A stretch of 64,000 nucleotides of DNA, from NCBI GenBank assembly GCA_943736015.1, contig OX031065.1, positions 40,252,427 to 40,316,426 of the forward strand, written 5' to 3'. Position 1 is the first letter of the stretch. Every line of letters begins with the position of its first letter. Below the pieces are notes generated by a model, which had not been told where the DNA came from, did no database searches, and saw nothing but the letters and a program-made list of their open reading frames with translations. Position numbers and translations under genes: made by a program. The DNA is from Tridacna crocea. Lineage: Eukaryota; Mollusca; Bivalvia; Cardiida; Cardiidae. This document shows, piece by piece, positions 22,440 to 33,501 of the stretch.

Positions 22440-23389
22440 ACCAAGAGGACTCAAACTCTGAAGGCAACGACGAGCTGAGACAAACAAAACTGATAGTGAC
22501 TATTTGTGTCTTGATAGCTGCCTTTATTCTGTCTCTTGTAATAGCCAAACTTGTAGATATATGTTATGACAGACGTGCAATACGCGAGGACGCAAGCGAC
22601 ATCAGTGATAATACGCGGAACTTAATTCGTGCAAGACTCTCTGTTATACAATTCAAGAAAAGGGAAAAGCGGAAACCGGAAGGACATTCTGAGAAGAAAG
22701 TGAAAAATTCAGCCGTCGTGGAGTTTTTCAGACGCTGGGCTCAGAAGGTACGAGATCGACGAAAGACTCAGGAACTTGCCGACAAGTCATCAACACAGCC
22801 CGGGGACGAACGTGTGGTTATTACTATCGATAAGACTGAGTCAACAGTGAAAGAGACTTCTATAGATACCTGCAATAATAATTCAGCTTCAAGATCCCCA
22901 AGACTGCCTTTGTTTTCTGGGGGTAAAATGCCTTCAGGTTCCCCAAAACCCCAAAGTTCAATTTTCATCACCCGCCCCATTTCGGCTAAGAAGCCCCCAC
23001 CCCCGATACCATTTGCTAATTCTGTGGGTCGAAACTCGGTGATATCATTGGACCGGTCAAGGCCTGTATCGGGCAAATCATTGAACGATAAATTCCGACC
23101 TATTTCAAGCAAGCCTCGAGACTTACCGAATGTCACTCGAGTCGAGGTTGATATTAGTCCAAAACTTCATATAAAAACTGTCCATTTCGACGACAGGTCC
23201 ACGGAAATATCGAACTCAAAAGAGACACTCGAAGAATTAAAAACTAAAGGAGAAAATGTACTACGAAAACAGGAACTGGAACAAACAGAAGTGCAAGTAT
23301 TTAAACAGGAACCGGAAGTTGTGATACAAGGACCGGAAATTGGTAGAACTGAAACTGAAGTTTTGTCATTGGAAAATGTTGATACCTGA
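22440..23389 (+). CDS. Terminal exon of a single-pass membrane protein (unrecognised)
   Basis: An open frame runs to TGA at 23387-23389. A pyrimidine-rich tract ending TTATCATTTCAG (AG at 22438-22439) is a good acceptor. It would put the exon start at 22440 in phase 1, so upstream residues read from an in-frame ATG at 22370 are probably intronic. The exon gives about 316 residues: a short acidic stretch (QEDSNSEGNDELRQ); one hydrophobic helix LIVTICVLIAAFILSLVIAK (22490-22549); then a basic juxtamembrane segment (KKREKRKPEG, FFRRWAQKVRDRR). A Ser/Pro-rich tail follows with a KKPPPPIPF motif (possible SH3, WW or EVH1 ligand) and a Glu/Gln/Val-rich end. A type I receptor or adhesion protein with its cytoplasmic tail here is the likeliest reading. 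No family is recognised, and the upstream exons were not found. Confidence 0.7.
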
Positions 23390-23441
23390 TAGGTGGTGGT
23401 GTTCTACTAATACTTGAGGATGCTTTTGCTCTTTTTAATAC

Positions 23442-23447
23442 AATAAA
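23442..23447 (+). promoter_or_regulatory. Candidate polyadenylation signal
   Basis: AATAAA 53 bp after the stop codon of the 22440 exon, in AT-rich sequence. The position fits a short 3' UTR, but such hexamers are frequent by chance here. Confidence 0.4.
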
Positions 23448-23939
23448 TGCGGCTTTTTGGCGTAAAGTAGTTTAATAACGAAGGAAAATGATTAATACTT
23501 TAAAGTTTTCTCAAGTAAAATAAGATCGACAATGACAGCGTTATTTGAGTGAGTGCTTGCCGATGTCTTTCGTTTTAGTCCTTAAATACTCGCCAGCACA
23601 ACTGATCGTGTACTGAAAAAAAAAGGAAAGAAATCGAGCAAGACGATCATACACAATATACGGAAACGTCAAGAGTAGCTGACGAAGTCTGTCATTTAGT
23701 AAAGCCGGAGAAACATTTACTTTTTCAGCGCAAGATATGATAAGCTCGACTTATACCTACAGCTGAAAGTATAATTGATTGAAACTATCTTGCATATGGG
23801 CTTGTTCTAACAGCGAATGGTATTGATCCAAGGTCAGATTGCCCTTTACGTGCAAGCTGTTCTCGATCTATGCCGTCCGGAAGGTCCTTGTCTCCGCCAA
23901 TAACGCCGGAAGAGTAACTCATGAAGGTACTGTATCGAG
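23448..23939. other. Intergenic sequence, nothing recognised
   Basis: Downstream of the membrane-protein exon. No repeat or gene was identified. Confidence 0.35.
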
Positions 23940-24050
23940 CTATTCTCTGGCAAAGGGGCGCGTATTGCATTTGCGAAAAGCATCGACTCACGTCAGCCTG
24001 CGCAGTCCGCAAAGGCTGACATGGGCCGAAGTTTTTCGCTATCTATAAAT
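23940..24050. repeat. Dispersed repeat D3, inverted partner of 10708-10790
   Basis: ATCGACTCACGTCAGCCT and GGGCCGAAGTTTTTCGC are the reverse complement of words at 10708-10790. GTCAGCCT and AGGCTGAC (24010 region) also form an internal inverted pair. Confidence 0.5.
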
Positions 24051-24269
24051 TAACTGCGAGTCAAAGTACCAGTCTACCTCATAATTCAGTCAGTTATTTG
24101 TTATTATGGATTGTATGGACCCATAATAAGGTGATGACGTTCTAGATATAATGCATCACGGAGGTGCTTTAAGCCCGTTTTTGCCAAAGCTTCGCTCAAT
24201 TTAATTGTCTTTTTCAGTTATTTGGAATAGCTTAGATTCTACTATTTCGAAGTTGTTTTGGCTAGAATT

Positions 24270-24530
24270 TGTGACCTGTCACACAAAAATGGACTATCTG
24301 GTAAATCTGTACATCAATTAGATGAAAACAGGTCAACGATAGTGAAGGTAAATTTAAGCTGATAGCTCAAAAATGATTGTGTAACAAGGTAGAATGGCCA
24401 CTTTTCATGCAAAAAAATATCTTAAAAGTGAAAAGTGTCAACCTTGGTCAGCCAGCACAATTGCGCAGTCTAACCAGGTTTGATACTTTTAGCAGTTCCC
24501 AGAAGGTGCCTTTTTGTGTGACAGGTCACA
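24270..24530. mobile_element. MITE with perfect 20-bp TIRs
   Basis: TGTGACCTGTCACACAAAAA at 24270-24289 is exactly the reverse complement of 24511-24530. The TIR itself contains a small palindrome (GTGACCTGTCAC). The interior is about 220 bp and non-coding. No clean target duplication was found beyond T-rich flanks. Confidence 0.85.
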
Positions 24531-26987
24531 TTTTAGAAACTCGATCGTTAGTGTAGAGGAAAACGTAGACCACGGTCACGTTTTGTGCAGTCTGATCTTG
24601 ACCTGCACTGTCTGTAAAAGCAACTGAAGCCAAGTTCATCGCTGTAAATGTTAATTTTAGCTGTGTTATTTTTGTTGTCCTAATACTTTACAGGTAAACA
24701 ACGAACTGTTCATTTGGCGCTAGAAATATAATTAATAGTCATTCTTCATAACAGCTTGTTAAATTTGTTAATGCTGTATTGAAACCCACAATTTACAAAC
24801 TGTGGGGAAACTTTGCTCGATAGATGGAGACATGTAGCTTAGTATACAAGATCTCTGTAAAGCGGGACTTCACACCTGCGTCCGAAGGAAGATATCACCT
24901 TCACTTGTCACAACTCGGCCGATTCCGTAACTTCATTTTGACTTGACCACCGCATCACCCGAGGTTTGCCGAATGGGTCACCTACTCCCCCACCCCCACA
25001 CCGGTGTGACCTTGACCTAAATGTCTGTTATGCTTGTCGTCTTCAAGGTGCATATAATTTATGTGTTATTAAATAATATCCAAGTCAAAGTAGGGTTTTT
25101 CTTCGATTCAATTAACTCGATTCGATTAATTTGTCCAGGAGCCTGGTCTATTTTTGTAAAAGGCTATTTTATTATATCCCGAAAGAACATGTGGTAGTAA
25201 ATTAATTAAAAATTGCAATAAAAAGGTTTTGTGATGGGAACATTACCCTCCTATCAGATGATTCCAACCTTCTATATGGCCTGTAACGGGAATCGAGCCT
25301 CGGCCAGCATTTATGATTATACTATCACGATTCCAAATGCTACATGTAACTCTGAAAAATTATCTTTATTGTGGCGCCGCTTGAGCGGCGGCACTATATT
25401 TCTATTCGGTTTTGTAAAGTGCCTATGGAGGCAGCCATATTGGACTGGTTCCATGCTTTGTTTTAACATCCATCTATATCCACTGTACTTTGATTACCAG
25501 ATCGGGGTCCATATTAACTTTTTTATTTATTTGTGGGATTTTTTAAATATATAATATCTTGTACTTTCATTGTTAGATGGATAAAAACCCGGATCGTAGA
25601 CATATCAACATTTTCCTTTTGAAAAATAATGATAAATAAAGATCCATTTTGAAAAAAAAGTCTCGTTACAAAAAATTATCTGTCATAAATTTTCGAAGCC
25701 GCCATTTTGAATATCTTACGCTGGAAAAGGTTAAGAGGTATTTCCAAGCTCTTTGACCTAGAGCACCCTATGTGGTACTTGTGACCCCAGTTATATTTTT
25801 GTTCTAGTGTTGTATGGATTGTAGAAATATTGTTTTCCTTTCGCGATCGAGTTTTTAAGACCAGCTAACTGTAACTAGGCCAATGTTGAAGCGCCTGACA
25901 AGACTGGTTTCATACCACCCCTTTAGTCTATATAGATATAATAAGAACTTCATTCAAGTCTTTATTGTATCTATAAAGAGGGATTGTATGATACCAGACA
26001 TATGTGTTAGAGTGTCAGATTTAGCACAATCAGACTTTTTCTTTCGTTAATGTATGGTAATTCATTGCCGACAAATGTTTGTTGTGTAGACAAAATCTTA
26101 CAGGGGCGACGACTTTCTCCACATATGCAAATACACGTATTGAATGTTAAACGTGACAAAATGAGTCACGTGATCAACAATGTGATTCCTACTGAGCTAT
26201 TAAACGATCACGTGATTTTCATAAACGGTTTAACGCGGCCCAATGTATGTGCCCTGTTACAGAAATAAGTGGTTTGCGGCGCCATTGATGTTCAGTATCA
26301 ACATTTTCTTGTCTATTGATCTAATATAAGAACAAAGTTTGGGGAAATGAAACGCTGATCTGCCAACTTTTGAGTATGTGTAAACTGCTTAACCACTGAA
26401 AGAATGAAAGTGCTGTCGACACTGAATAACCTCACTGGTTGAAATCACACATCGAATGGCAGTTGTCTTAACTATGTATGAAATAGAAGACATATACCTT
26501 GCAACAGAACCACGTAGGAACCCTTTATTCTAGCTGTCCTTCACAAATTAGTAGGATATGTGTTTGCTGGCTAACAGCAACAAAACGTCAAATATAATGA
26601 TCAGTAGTGCCCATCATCAAGCTGTAGATATAACTCATCCTGATTAACAGTACCTTTTTACCTTTTGAATAAATCTAACAATATATAAATATTCTTTTCT
26701 GTAATTTTTGCAACTTTGACAACTAAATGGCAATACATTGTCTGATATCATCAGGAACATGCATACTCTTGAATGGTATGAATAAGTCGTATGAAATATG
26801 CATGTATTACAACACAAATTGTTTACTTTTTGCTGCAAGTATTTTTAAGAAACAGTCGTGTTTATCTGGACAAATTGTCCTACCGAACTTTTTTTGACTG
26901 GCTAGATTGATCTTGGCAAGATCGTTCTGTCCAAAACATTGGCTGGCTAATTTCTTCCATTTTTTTCAAAGAATGTAATATCTTCCC
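24531..26987. other. Intergenic sequence, no supported gene
   Basis: Contains a D1 echo near 24560-24620 and a small GC hairpin near 25377-25394 (GCCGCTTGAGCGGC). A 107-codon frame at 25231-25554 has no domain, signal or splice support. A tRNA-like B-box word (GGCTCGATTCCCG, minus strand) lies near 25290 without a convincing tRNA fold. Confidence 0.4.
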
Positions 26988-27060
26988 AACCCTCACCTCT
27001 TTTCCAAATGATGTAATTTTAGATTTGTCCAAATTCAAAGCATTTCCAAATACGAATCAA
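26988..27060 (+). mobile_element. HP hairpin MITE, left-end fragment
   Basis: TTTTCCAAATGATGTAATTT, TAGATTTGTCCAAATTCAAA and GCATTTCCAAA match the HP left arm. The hairpin and right end are absent. Confidence 0.6.
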
Positions 27061-27603
27061 ATGTAGACCAAATGTAGACCAATGGATGATTAGCTTGGCA
27101 TTCAGGCCCTACATTTAAGTCATTCTAATAAACACATCTTCGCGAGCCAAGGTTACGATCACTACGTAGATCTTACCTAGGCTGATTGAGTCACTGTAAT
27201 GAGCAAGTGCATCACTACAGCGAACCTAGGGCTCTTAATCTGAAATATGGAGGATGAGAATCAACTAATATGAAGGAGCTAACGAGACAAACATCTTACT
27301 GAGTTTTACACTTAAAGCATTGAAATACTGAAATAGATATTTGAAACGTGGAAAAGCAGCCTAACTATTACTGAACCACCACTGTTTTGAGTAGAATATC
27401 TCAGGAAACAGGCCTTACAAACCCAAGATCTGATTGCATGTCTGGTCTGAATCTGGTCTCTCCAAAAAAGCCTTTTTAACTGATCAGTTGATTCAGATAT
27501 CGATAATAAGACGTTTTTGCACTTTCACTTTTTTCCTCTATGAAAATGCTCTGCCCATGAAATGACAAACAGTTGAAATTCTTTCCAATTATGAAAAAAT
27601 GCT

Positions 27604-27832
27604 TTAACCCTTTCCCAAACAATCCCTGGTTTTTACGGGTCAAGAATAGTAGCCATTTGAAAACATTGCGGGAAAAGGAGAAAATGCTGGTAACCAGCAT
27701 TTTCTCCTTTTCCCACAATGTTTTCTACCCTATCATAGACAGAAATAATCTTTTCAGCAAGAGTTGAATTGTCGTCTGCAAATGCTTTCAATTTTGTCTA
27801 GTCCAAAAGTTTGTCGTTTGGGAAAGGGTTAA
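27604..27832 (-). mobile_element. HP hairpin MITE, complete copy with best hairpin
   Basis: Minus orientation with TTAA at both ends. Hairpin at 27660-27726: 33-bp arms around a single central base (GCTGGTAACCAGC), with one arm mismatch. Right-end block CCCTGGTTTTTACGGGTC; left-end blocks GTCGTCTGCAAATGCTTTCA and GTTTGGGAAAGGG. Confidence 0.93.
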
Positions 27833-27934
27833 AGGGCAAATCCTAAGATTTTTTGACCATACTGTTTTTTTTGGTCCAATCAGCTGCAAATGATGTTAGT
27901 AAACACGTGTCCATCAGTTTTCATAAAGGTTCCG

Positions 27935-28082
27935 GGACGTTTCGCCCCAAAACCATTTCCTCCCCTAGTCGTTTCGCGCCCAAGACGTTTCCCCCCAGGT
28001 CGTTTCCCCCCTGGTCGTTTCGCCCCCCCTGGTCGTTTCGCCCCCCTGGTTGTTTCCCCCCTAGTCGTTTCGCCCCCTGTTC
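27935..28082 (+). repeat. GTTTCGCCCCC minisatellite, plus orientation
   Basis: About ten units of 11-20 bp based on CGTTTCGCCCCC or CGTTTCCCCCC joined by CTAGT, CTGGT or AAGA. The reverse-complement array at 30183-30332 shares flanking words (CATAAAGGTTCCGGGACGTT against AACGTCCTGTTACCTTCAT), so the two are inverted copies of one element. Confidence 0.85.
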
Positions 28083-28389
28083 AAGAAAAGCTGAATTGCA
28101 CCTTAAAACTTTAATGAATTTTAATAGCAGGACAATGTTAAGAAACACAATATGATTTTTTTTGTTTGACATTTGCATAATTTGGACAACGAGACCCTTA
28201 TCAAAAATTTAATTCTTATTCGTGTGGTAAAAGGGTGAAATTGTTACATTAAAAAGAAAGCAAAAGGCTTCTATTAATGAAAGAATCATCTTCCTAGCTT
28301 TACAACGGCCAATTTTTCGGTTACTGACAGAAAAAAAAGGAAGTATCAAGAGTTGCTCAAATTGTGATGTTAGTCTCTGAATAGTCTAA

Positions 28390-28475
28390 TTAAATGAAAA
28401 GAGGAGTAAATACTGGTAACCAGCATTTACCTTTTTTCCACATTGTTTTAAATTGCTTTCTTTCAAGTACCAGGC
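28390..28475 (+). mobile_element. HP hairpin MITE, hairpin remnant
   Basis: GAGGAGTAAATACTGGTAAC pairs with CAGCATTTACCTTTTTCCAC, followed by TTGCTTTCTTTCAAG. The outer arms are not evident. Confidence 0.6.
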
Positions 28476-28740
28476 TATCAACGGTTATTGAATTTTACCA
28501 AAACACCTCCCCTTTTTGTGTTATTTGTACATGGAAATAATAAAGAGTAAAACAAAGCCATCGTAGACGGATTGTGCTCCCCGAACAGGAAAGTGAAGGC
28601 TTTCGGTAAATAGTTGGTCACAGGAGAGGAGGGTGGGGGTGAAACAGGCTACCTGTGTTTGGTTCCGTCTGCCAAACAGCATTTGCCAATGTTCAATTTA
28701 CTAAGGGCAATAAAGGACACAACTTATCAGACATTAAGCA

Positions 28741-29085
28741 CCCTTTTCCCGTAACATGGTTTGACATAGATTAAGAAAAAGGGGGGGGGGGGGGGGGGGG
28801 GCACATGTTGAAACTTTTCATAAACAATATGGATGCGAAGATTCATGGAATTTTGACGAAAACTGACGGAAATGTTAGCAGAAATTGGATATTTTTTTCT
28901 TTTTTTACAAGAAAGCCCATTTTTCCATGACACAGCGTCAAATTGGAAAACCGAGAAAAATACATCGGTGCAAGATCCTTCATATATGAAGTTTCATCTA
29001 ATCTAGTCCAGGGGTTGTGGAGAAATGGCTTTGGACGAACGGAGAGACGGACAGAAGGACGCAATCTGGATTGAAGTTCACAACT
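28741..29085 (-). repeat. Dispersed repeat with poly-G and GACGGACAGA tail
   Basis: A run of 21 G residues (28781-28801) is followed by sequence ending GGAGAAATGGCTTTGGACGA then ACGGAGAGACGGACAGAAGG. The words GAAGTTTCATCTAATCTAGT and CCAGGGGTTGTGGAGAA resemble a repeat common in bivalve genomes, as far as I recall. Polarity is a guess. Confidence 0.45.
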
Positions 29086-30182
29086 TTTCTGTATAATATC
29101 AACCCTTTTTACGATGAACCTCAGAAATATAAATGATAAATCAAGACAGTGAAATCTCTTTACACATTTGTATTTCTGCATAAAGATATATAAACGCATC
29201 TATATGCCTTTTGATAAAAATTGGTGCAGACAATATTGAAAGTAATGTACAATGTGACAAAGGATTACGTAATCAATTAAGCGACTTCACAGTAGCAAAG
29301 TCAAACTGACAAAGATTGCGTAATACGTAATTAACGAGTTGATAATCAGTGGCCTAATAGGATTATGACGGCACGTGGTAGCCTTTTGACCAACAACACG
29401 CTGGACTCTTTCAAGCAGAAAACAATTTTGGGTGTCATTAATCTTTTAAAAGATAACCTAGAAGGTGAAAGAGAGGTAAAGACCGAGATCAGGTCGGCGT
29501 CATATGGTGCATCATCTTTGTCTGCTATACGATCAGCATCGTGACAAAAGGAGATACAGTTCTAAATGATTCTTTTCCTTTTTTTTTTTTTGTTCTGAAT
29601 TTTAACCTTAATCTAGGATTGGCTTTTTTATATATACACATGTATAAACTATTGACCGACATTTACGTTTCCTTTGGAAATGATGATTCTATTACATAAC
29701 TATACAACGGCAGTTATATCAGTATATATATTCAGATAGTTTTTTCTTGTCATGATTTTTCATTTTACTTTTTGGGTAAAAAAAAATCTAGCAGATATAA
29801 TTAAAGAAGTTTAATTTTGCATAAAACATGCGTTTTCACACCTCAGCATTAGTCACATTCACTGCGCGAAAAACATTGCGTGATTAATAACTCAACCAAA
29901 TAAACAAGGTGATTAACGGTATCGATGAAAAACCTTAATACTTCAGTTGATTGTATCAAAAGACTATCAAGGACACTTACATCGGTAAACATGTATGTAT
30001 ATATATTTACTTTCTTCTTCTTTTCATTAAATTATGATTCTGTAGAAGCTAGTTGGCTTATGTACAATGTACATGTGGCCTCGATTACTTTATGATTTTA
30101 ATTAGATCTAATGTAATAATTCTTAATATACACTATCATTCAAGAATCTTTGAACCATTATTCTCACTATTGAGTTGAAATT
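29086..30182. other. AT-rich interior between the inverted minisatellites
   Basis: No gene. A T run lies at about 29578-29591. It may be cargo of a foldback element bounded by 27935 and 30332, or plain host sequence. Confidence 0.35.
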
Positions 30183-30332
30183 TTGGGGGCGAAACGACTA
30201 GGGGAGGAAATGGTTTGGGGGCGAAACGACTAGGGTCCGGGGGCGAAACGACTAGGGGTGAAAAATAGAGGCGAAACGACCAGGGGGGAAACGACCAGTG
30301 GGGAAACGTCTTGGGGGCGAAACGTCCTGTTA
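30183..30332 (-). repeat. GTTTCGCCCCC minisatellite, minus orientation
   Basis: GGGGGCGAAACGACTAGGG units. This is the reverse complement of the 27935-28082 array, including the unit order near the GTCTTGGG/CCCAAGAC and GGAAATGGTTT/AAACCATTTCC landmarks. Confidence 0.85.
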
Positions 30333-30493
30333 CCTTCATAAATACCACCCTGTAACATGCCATAAATCACGCTCGAATTGTCACGCCGATATACGGCCCC
30401 AAAAATGGTGCATGGCTTACTTCCCCTGATTCGCTTATCTTCCCTACCTGTGTGACTTCATAGGAGCGTAAGCCTGTGTTTACAGTCAGTAGA

Positions 30494-32165
30494 AATACAT
30501 GGATCCGTGGTGAAAAGATAACCCGACTACCTTAGTTACTGTTGCCAAGGTCTCACAAACAAACGTAGTCAACACCTATACAGTATAGCAGATAGGCTTC
30601 TTAAATCGTGCCTTCATGACTGTTTCTCTCAATAAAATTCCGGAAAAAGTATTTTAGTCATATATTTCTATCGATGATAAATTCTCGGTAAGAAATTTAA
30701 AGATGCTTTACTAATTTACAAACGGAGATGTATTAAAAGGGCGAATTACGGGGGCGACGTACAATGTAACAGATTTACATGTTTAAACAAAAATTTGAAC
30801 ATATAAAAAACATCAGCAAATATCCGTTTTGCCACAGAATAATAGAAATAACGATACTTATTGATTTCGTTGGGCTAGTAAAGTCATCTCAGCATCATAT
30901 CAAATTAAAGAAACCTTTTGAAAAGTTTATAGAATGTCTGAATGTACAGAGGGGTCTAAGTTAATGAAAAAGATTAATATCAGGTTAAGGGGAAAAGGGT
31001 TGTCTGATGGATTATAAAATGTGTTAAGTGTGTTGTCAATTAAGAAAATTGTTAATATCATTGACGGTAGTATATGATATACTGATGACAACGGGTGGTC
31101 AAGGTGATTAAAGCGGCAAATTGTTTTGCAATCAAACACACTTCTTATCAAATTAACAGTTTACCAACACACCCTTTGTGCTAATGTTCAGATTGCTAAT
31201 CCATTTAAACGTGTCACCAAATGACAAAATTTTTAGAGCAATCCAAATTCAAATATTTGCAGACAACAAAATAAATGATTCAAAAATTGAAATTCGTTTT
31301 TGAAAAGCGCAAAAGACAGTGAGAAAAGGATAAAATGAATGTTACAAGCATTTTCTCCTTTCTCCGCAATGCTTTTAAAAGCTTTCTACGGGTCGTTTAA
31401 ACTCGTTATGTGGTAAACGGTTAAAACAGATAAGTCAAGAGAAAAATGTCCATGTTCCACCAGATCAAAAGTTAGACTTTTTTTAAAATTGAAATATACT
31501 CCTTTAATGAGGAAGAACTACACGTCAAAGTGCTTATTGTAATCAGCAGGCACTTTAAATCCAAGAATAAACATCATGTAATTTGCAATCTGATCTATAT
31601 CTACACATCAGAGATCGTATATACGATCCCAGTACACATTCAGCATATTCTTCATGCACCATGGGTTAAAATTAATGTCAAATTGAAACATTGGTGACAA
31701 GTAACGCGGCCACTTTTTGGATGTGCAAAGGTTATTGAACAAGGTTAATATTCAAGTAAAAGTTTTTTTTTTTTATTAATACTTCATATAGGTCTGTTTT
31801 TACCTTTGTTTTCCAGTTTTCACTTTCAGTTAGGAAAAATTACAGAATACTTTAAATTAATCTATTATCCAGCGCTGATCCGCTCTTTGCACAAGTTCAA
31901 ATTTTCAGTAATCATCACAATTTAAACTTTTCTATAGCCTCTGCGTGATCTCACGTCATCGATGCACGTTCGCAAAGCACATTTTTTAATTTTCTTTTAA
32001 AATTCAAACGTTAAAACCACAACATAAAGAAAGGGAATTGCATTCTTCCAACGTTAACAGTCGTTTATTTGTGAGCCGAAATAGCAGAAACCAAGGTAGG
32101 ACATCGGGTAGAATAAACGCGATGTCCTGATTGGTCAAATATCGATTTCCACGGATCCATGTATT
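30494..32165. mobile_element. Possible DNA element bounded by 17-bp inverted repeat
   Basis: AATACATGGATCCGTGG (30494-30510) has its exact reverse complement at 32149-32165, with TAG-like bases just outside both. The interior holds an HP copy and AT-rich sequence. No transposase and no clear target duplication. The repeat could be coincidental. Confidence 0.3.
31205..31424 (+). mobile_element. HP hairpin MITE, diverged complete copy
   Basis: TTAA at both ends; ATGACAAAATTTTTAGAGCA; TTTGCAGACAACAAAATAAA; hairpin altered to AAAATGAATGTTACAAGCAT; end TTATGTGGTAAACGG. Confidence 0.8.
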
Positions 32166-32227
32166 AGTAGGAACGCTGATGATTATACACAGATATCTGA
32201 GTATTAACATAGAATTCAGCCGAAAAA
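31425..32227. other. AT-rich sequence, nothing recognised
   Basis: No gene found between the HP copy and the THAP remnant. Confidence 0.35.
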
Positions 32228-32628
32228 ATGGTAAATTGTGCGGCCTATGGCTTCAACGTCGAATTAGGAACACATAGAATTAGTATGTTCAAATTTCCGA
32301 AGGAATTAAAAAGGAGGAAACTATGGATCAACGTTTAAACCGGGGCCGGACAGTAACGGCGGATTTTGTGCCATCAGTTCATTCCAAATTGTGTCGGAAA
32401 CACTCAGAGGACAGTCAGTTCTTAGTAAGTCCAAAACTCGTAAAAGAAGTTGGTTATAGGAATATTAGGCTGCGGTTAAAACCTGATGCTGTGCCGACAT
32501 TGTACGAAACTCCGAGTCGAAATAAGATAGGCCATAAGACTGACATTCCGCAATGGCAATCTCCAAAAAGAATCAAAGTACTGAAAGTACTCATGGAAGT
32601 CGATTTTAGAATTAGATTGAGTAAATGA
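32228..32628 (+). pseudogene. Decayed THAP zinc-finger fragment
   Basis: ATG at 32228 opens MVNCAAYGFN and FKFPKELKRRKLWINV, then meets TAA at 32336. The neighbouring frame continues with LNRGR, SKLCRKHSEDSQF and LKPDAVPTLY. THAP domains use a C2CH zinc site and end in an AVPT-hydrophobic motif. The first Cys (residue 4), the CxxH pair (CRKH) and AVPTLY are visible. The second Cys of the opening pair is replaced by Phe, and a one-base deletion splits the domain. THAP domains occur in host regulators and in P-element-type transposases; which source applies here is unclear. The frame ends at 32628 with no further domain. Confidence 0.65.
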
Positions 32629-32924
32629 AGAAATCGTTTCCCCTGGTCTGAAGGTGCGTTCAATTTGGATGTGACCAAAAGTTTCTCATCATGTGCAGAG
32701 TGAAATAGTCAACAAAACTCAATACTACATGTATTTAAGATGAAACAGTTAAACAAAAAGAAGAACAGAAACAAAGCTTCTTTTTTTTTCACTTTAATTT
32801 GAAAGAAGTATCATCTTCTCGTAACATGAATCGAGTACCACAACAAAATGAATATTATGTAAAGGTAGTTGAAACAAGTAAACAGTATTTTGTGAATAAA
32901 CACCTCCATCTCAAGCAGGACATG
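32629..32924. other. AT-rich spacer, nothing recognised
   Basis: No gene or shared repeat seen. Confidence 0.35.
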
Positions 32925-33050
32925 TCAATACCCTTTCGCACACAATGACGACTTTTGACTACTCTTGGAGAGAAGCAGCTTGAAAATATTGTGGCAAAAG
33001 TAGAAAACAATTGAATACTAAGTGTTACATTCTTATCCCAGTGCTTTGTC
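32925..33050 (-). mobile_element. HP hairpin MITE, degenerate copy
   Basis: ACCCTTTCGCACACAATG, ACTTTTGACTACTCTTGG, AGAAGCAGCTTGAAAATATT and a decayed hairpin. The left end is lost. Confidence 0.5.
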
Positions 33051-33094
33051 TCAATTAAGACCTGTCAAAAAGGCTCGCAAAAAGACTAGCAGGT

Positions 33095-33322
33095 TTAACC
33101 CATTACCACACAATCCCTACTTTTGACGCCCCTGAAAAGGAAGCCTTTTGAAAACACTGTAGGAAAAGGAGAAAATGCTGGTAACCAGCATTTTGTCCTT
33201 TTCTCACAGTGTTTTCTACCCTTCCCAGAACCAATTTCAATTTTTCAGTCACCTTATATTGTCGTCTGCAAATGCTTTCATTTTGAACCAATCTAAAATG
33301 TTCTCGTGTGGTAAAGAGTTTA
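33095..33322 (-). mobile_element. HP hairpin MITE, complete copy
   Basis: TTAACCCATTACCACACAAT start, CTACTTTTGACGCCCCTG, hairpin AAAAGGAGAAAATGCTGG, GTCGTCTGCAAATGCTTTCA, and GTGTGGTAAAGAGTTTA end. Confidence 0.92.
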
Positions 33323-33501
33323 CTTTGAACTGCATAAAAAAGAAAATGTGGCTTTTATTGCATAATATTTCAAGGGACCAAAACAAAAATCTCATATTTT
33401 TCTTATATTTTCGAAACATCAAAATAAGTACTAATAGCTTGTAAAGATCTTTCTGATATTTTTTTAATTGTATGCCCTTGTAGTATGATGAACATTGAAA
33501 G

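Noticed and set aside
22768-23136. 122-codon minus-strand frame
   Set aside because: Antisense to the supported membrane-protein exon; no domain of its own.
25270-25340. tRNA-like B-box on the minus strand (GGCTCGATTCCCG)
   Set aside because: No matching A-box at the right spacing and no cloverleaf by eye.
25231-25554. 107-codon plus-strand frame
   Set aside because: No recognisable domain, signal or splice context; composition matches random AT-rich DNA.
27853-28178. Three overlapping Pro/Gly-rich frames
   Set aside because: Products of the GTTTCGCCCCC minisatellite; translatable in several frames on both strands.
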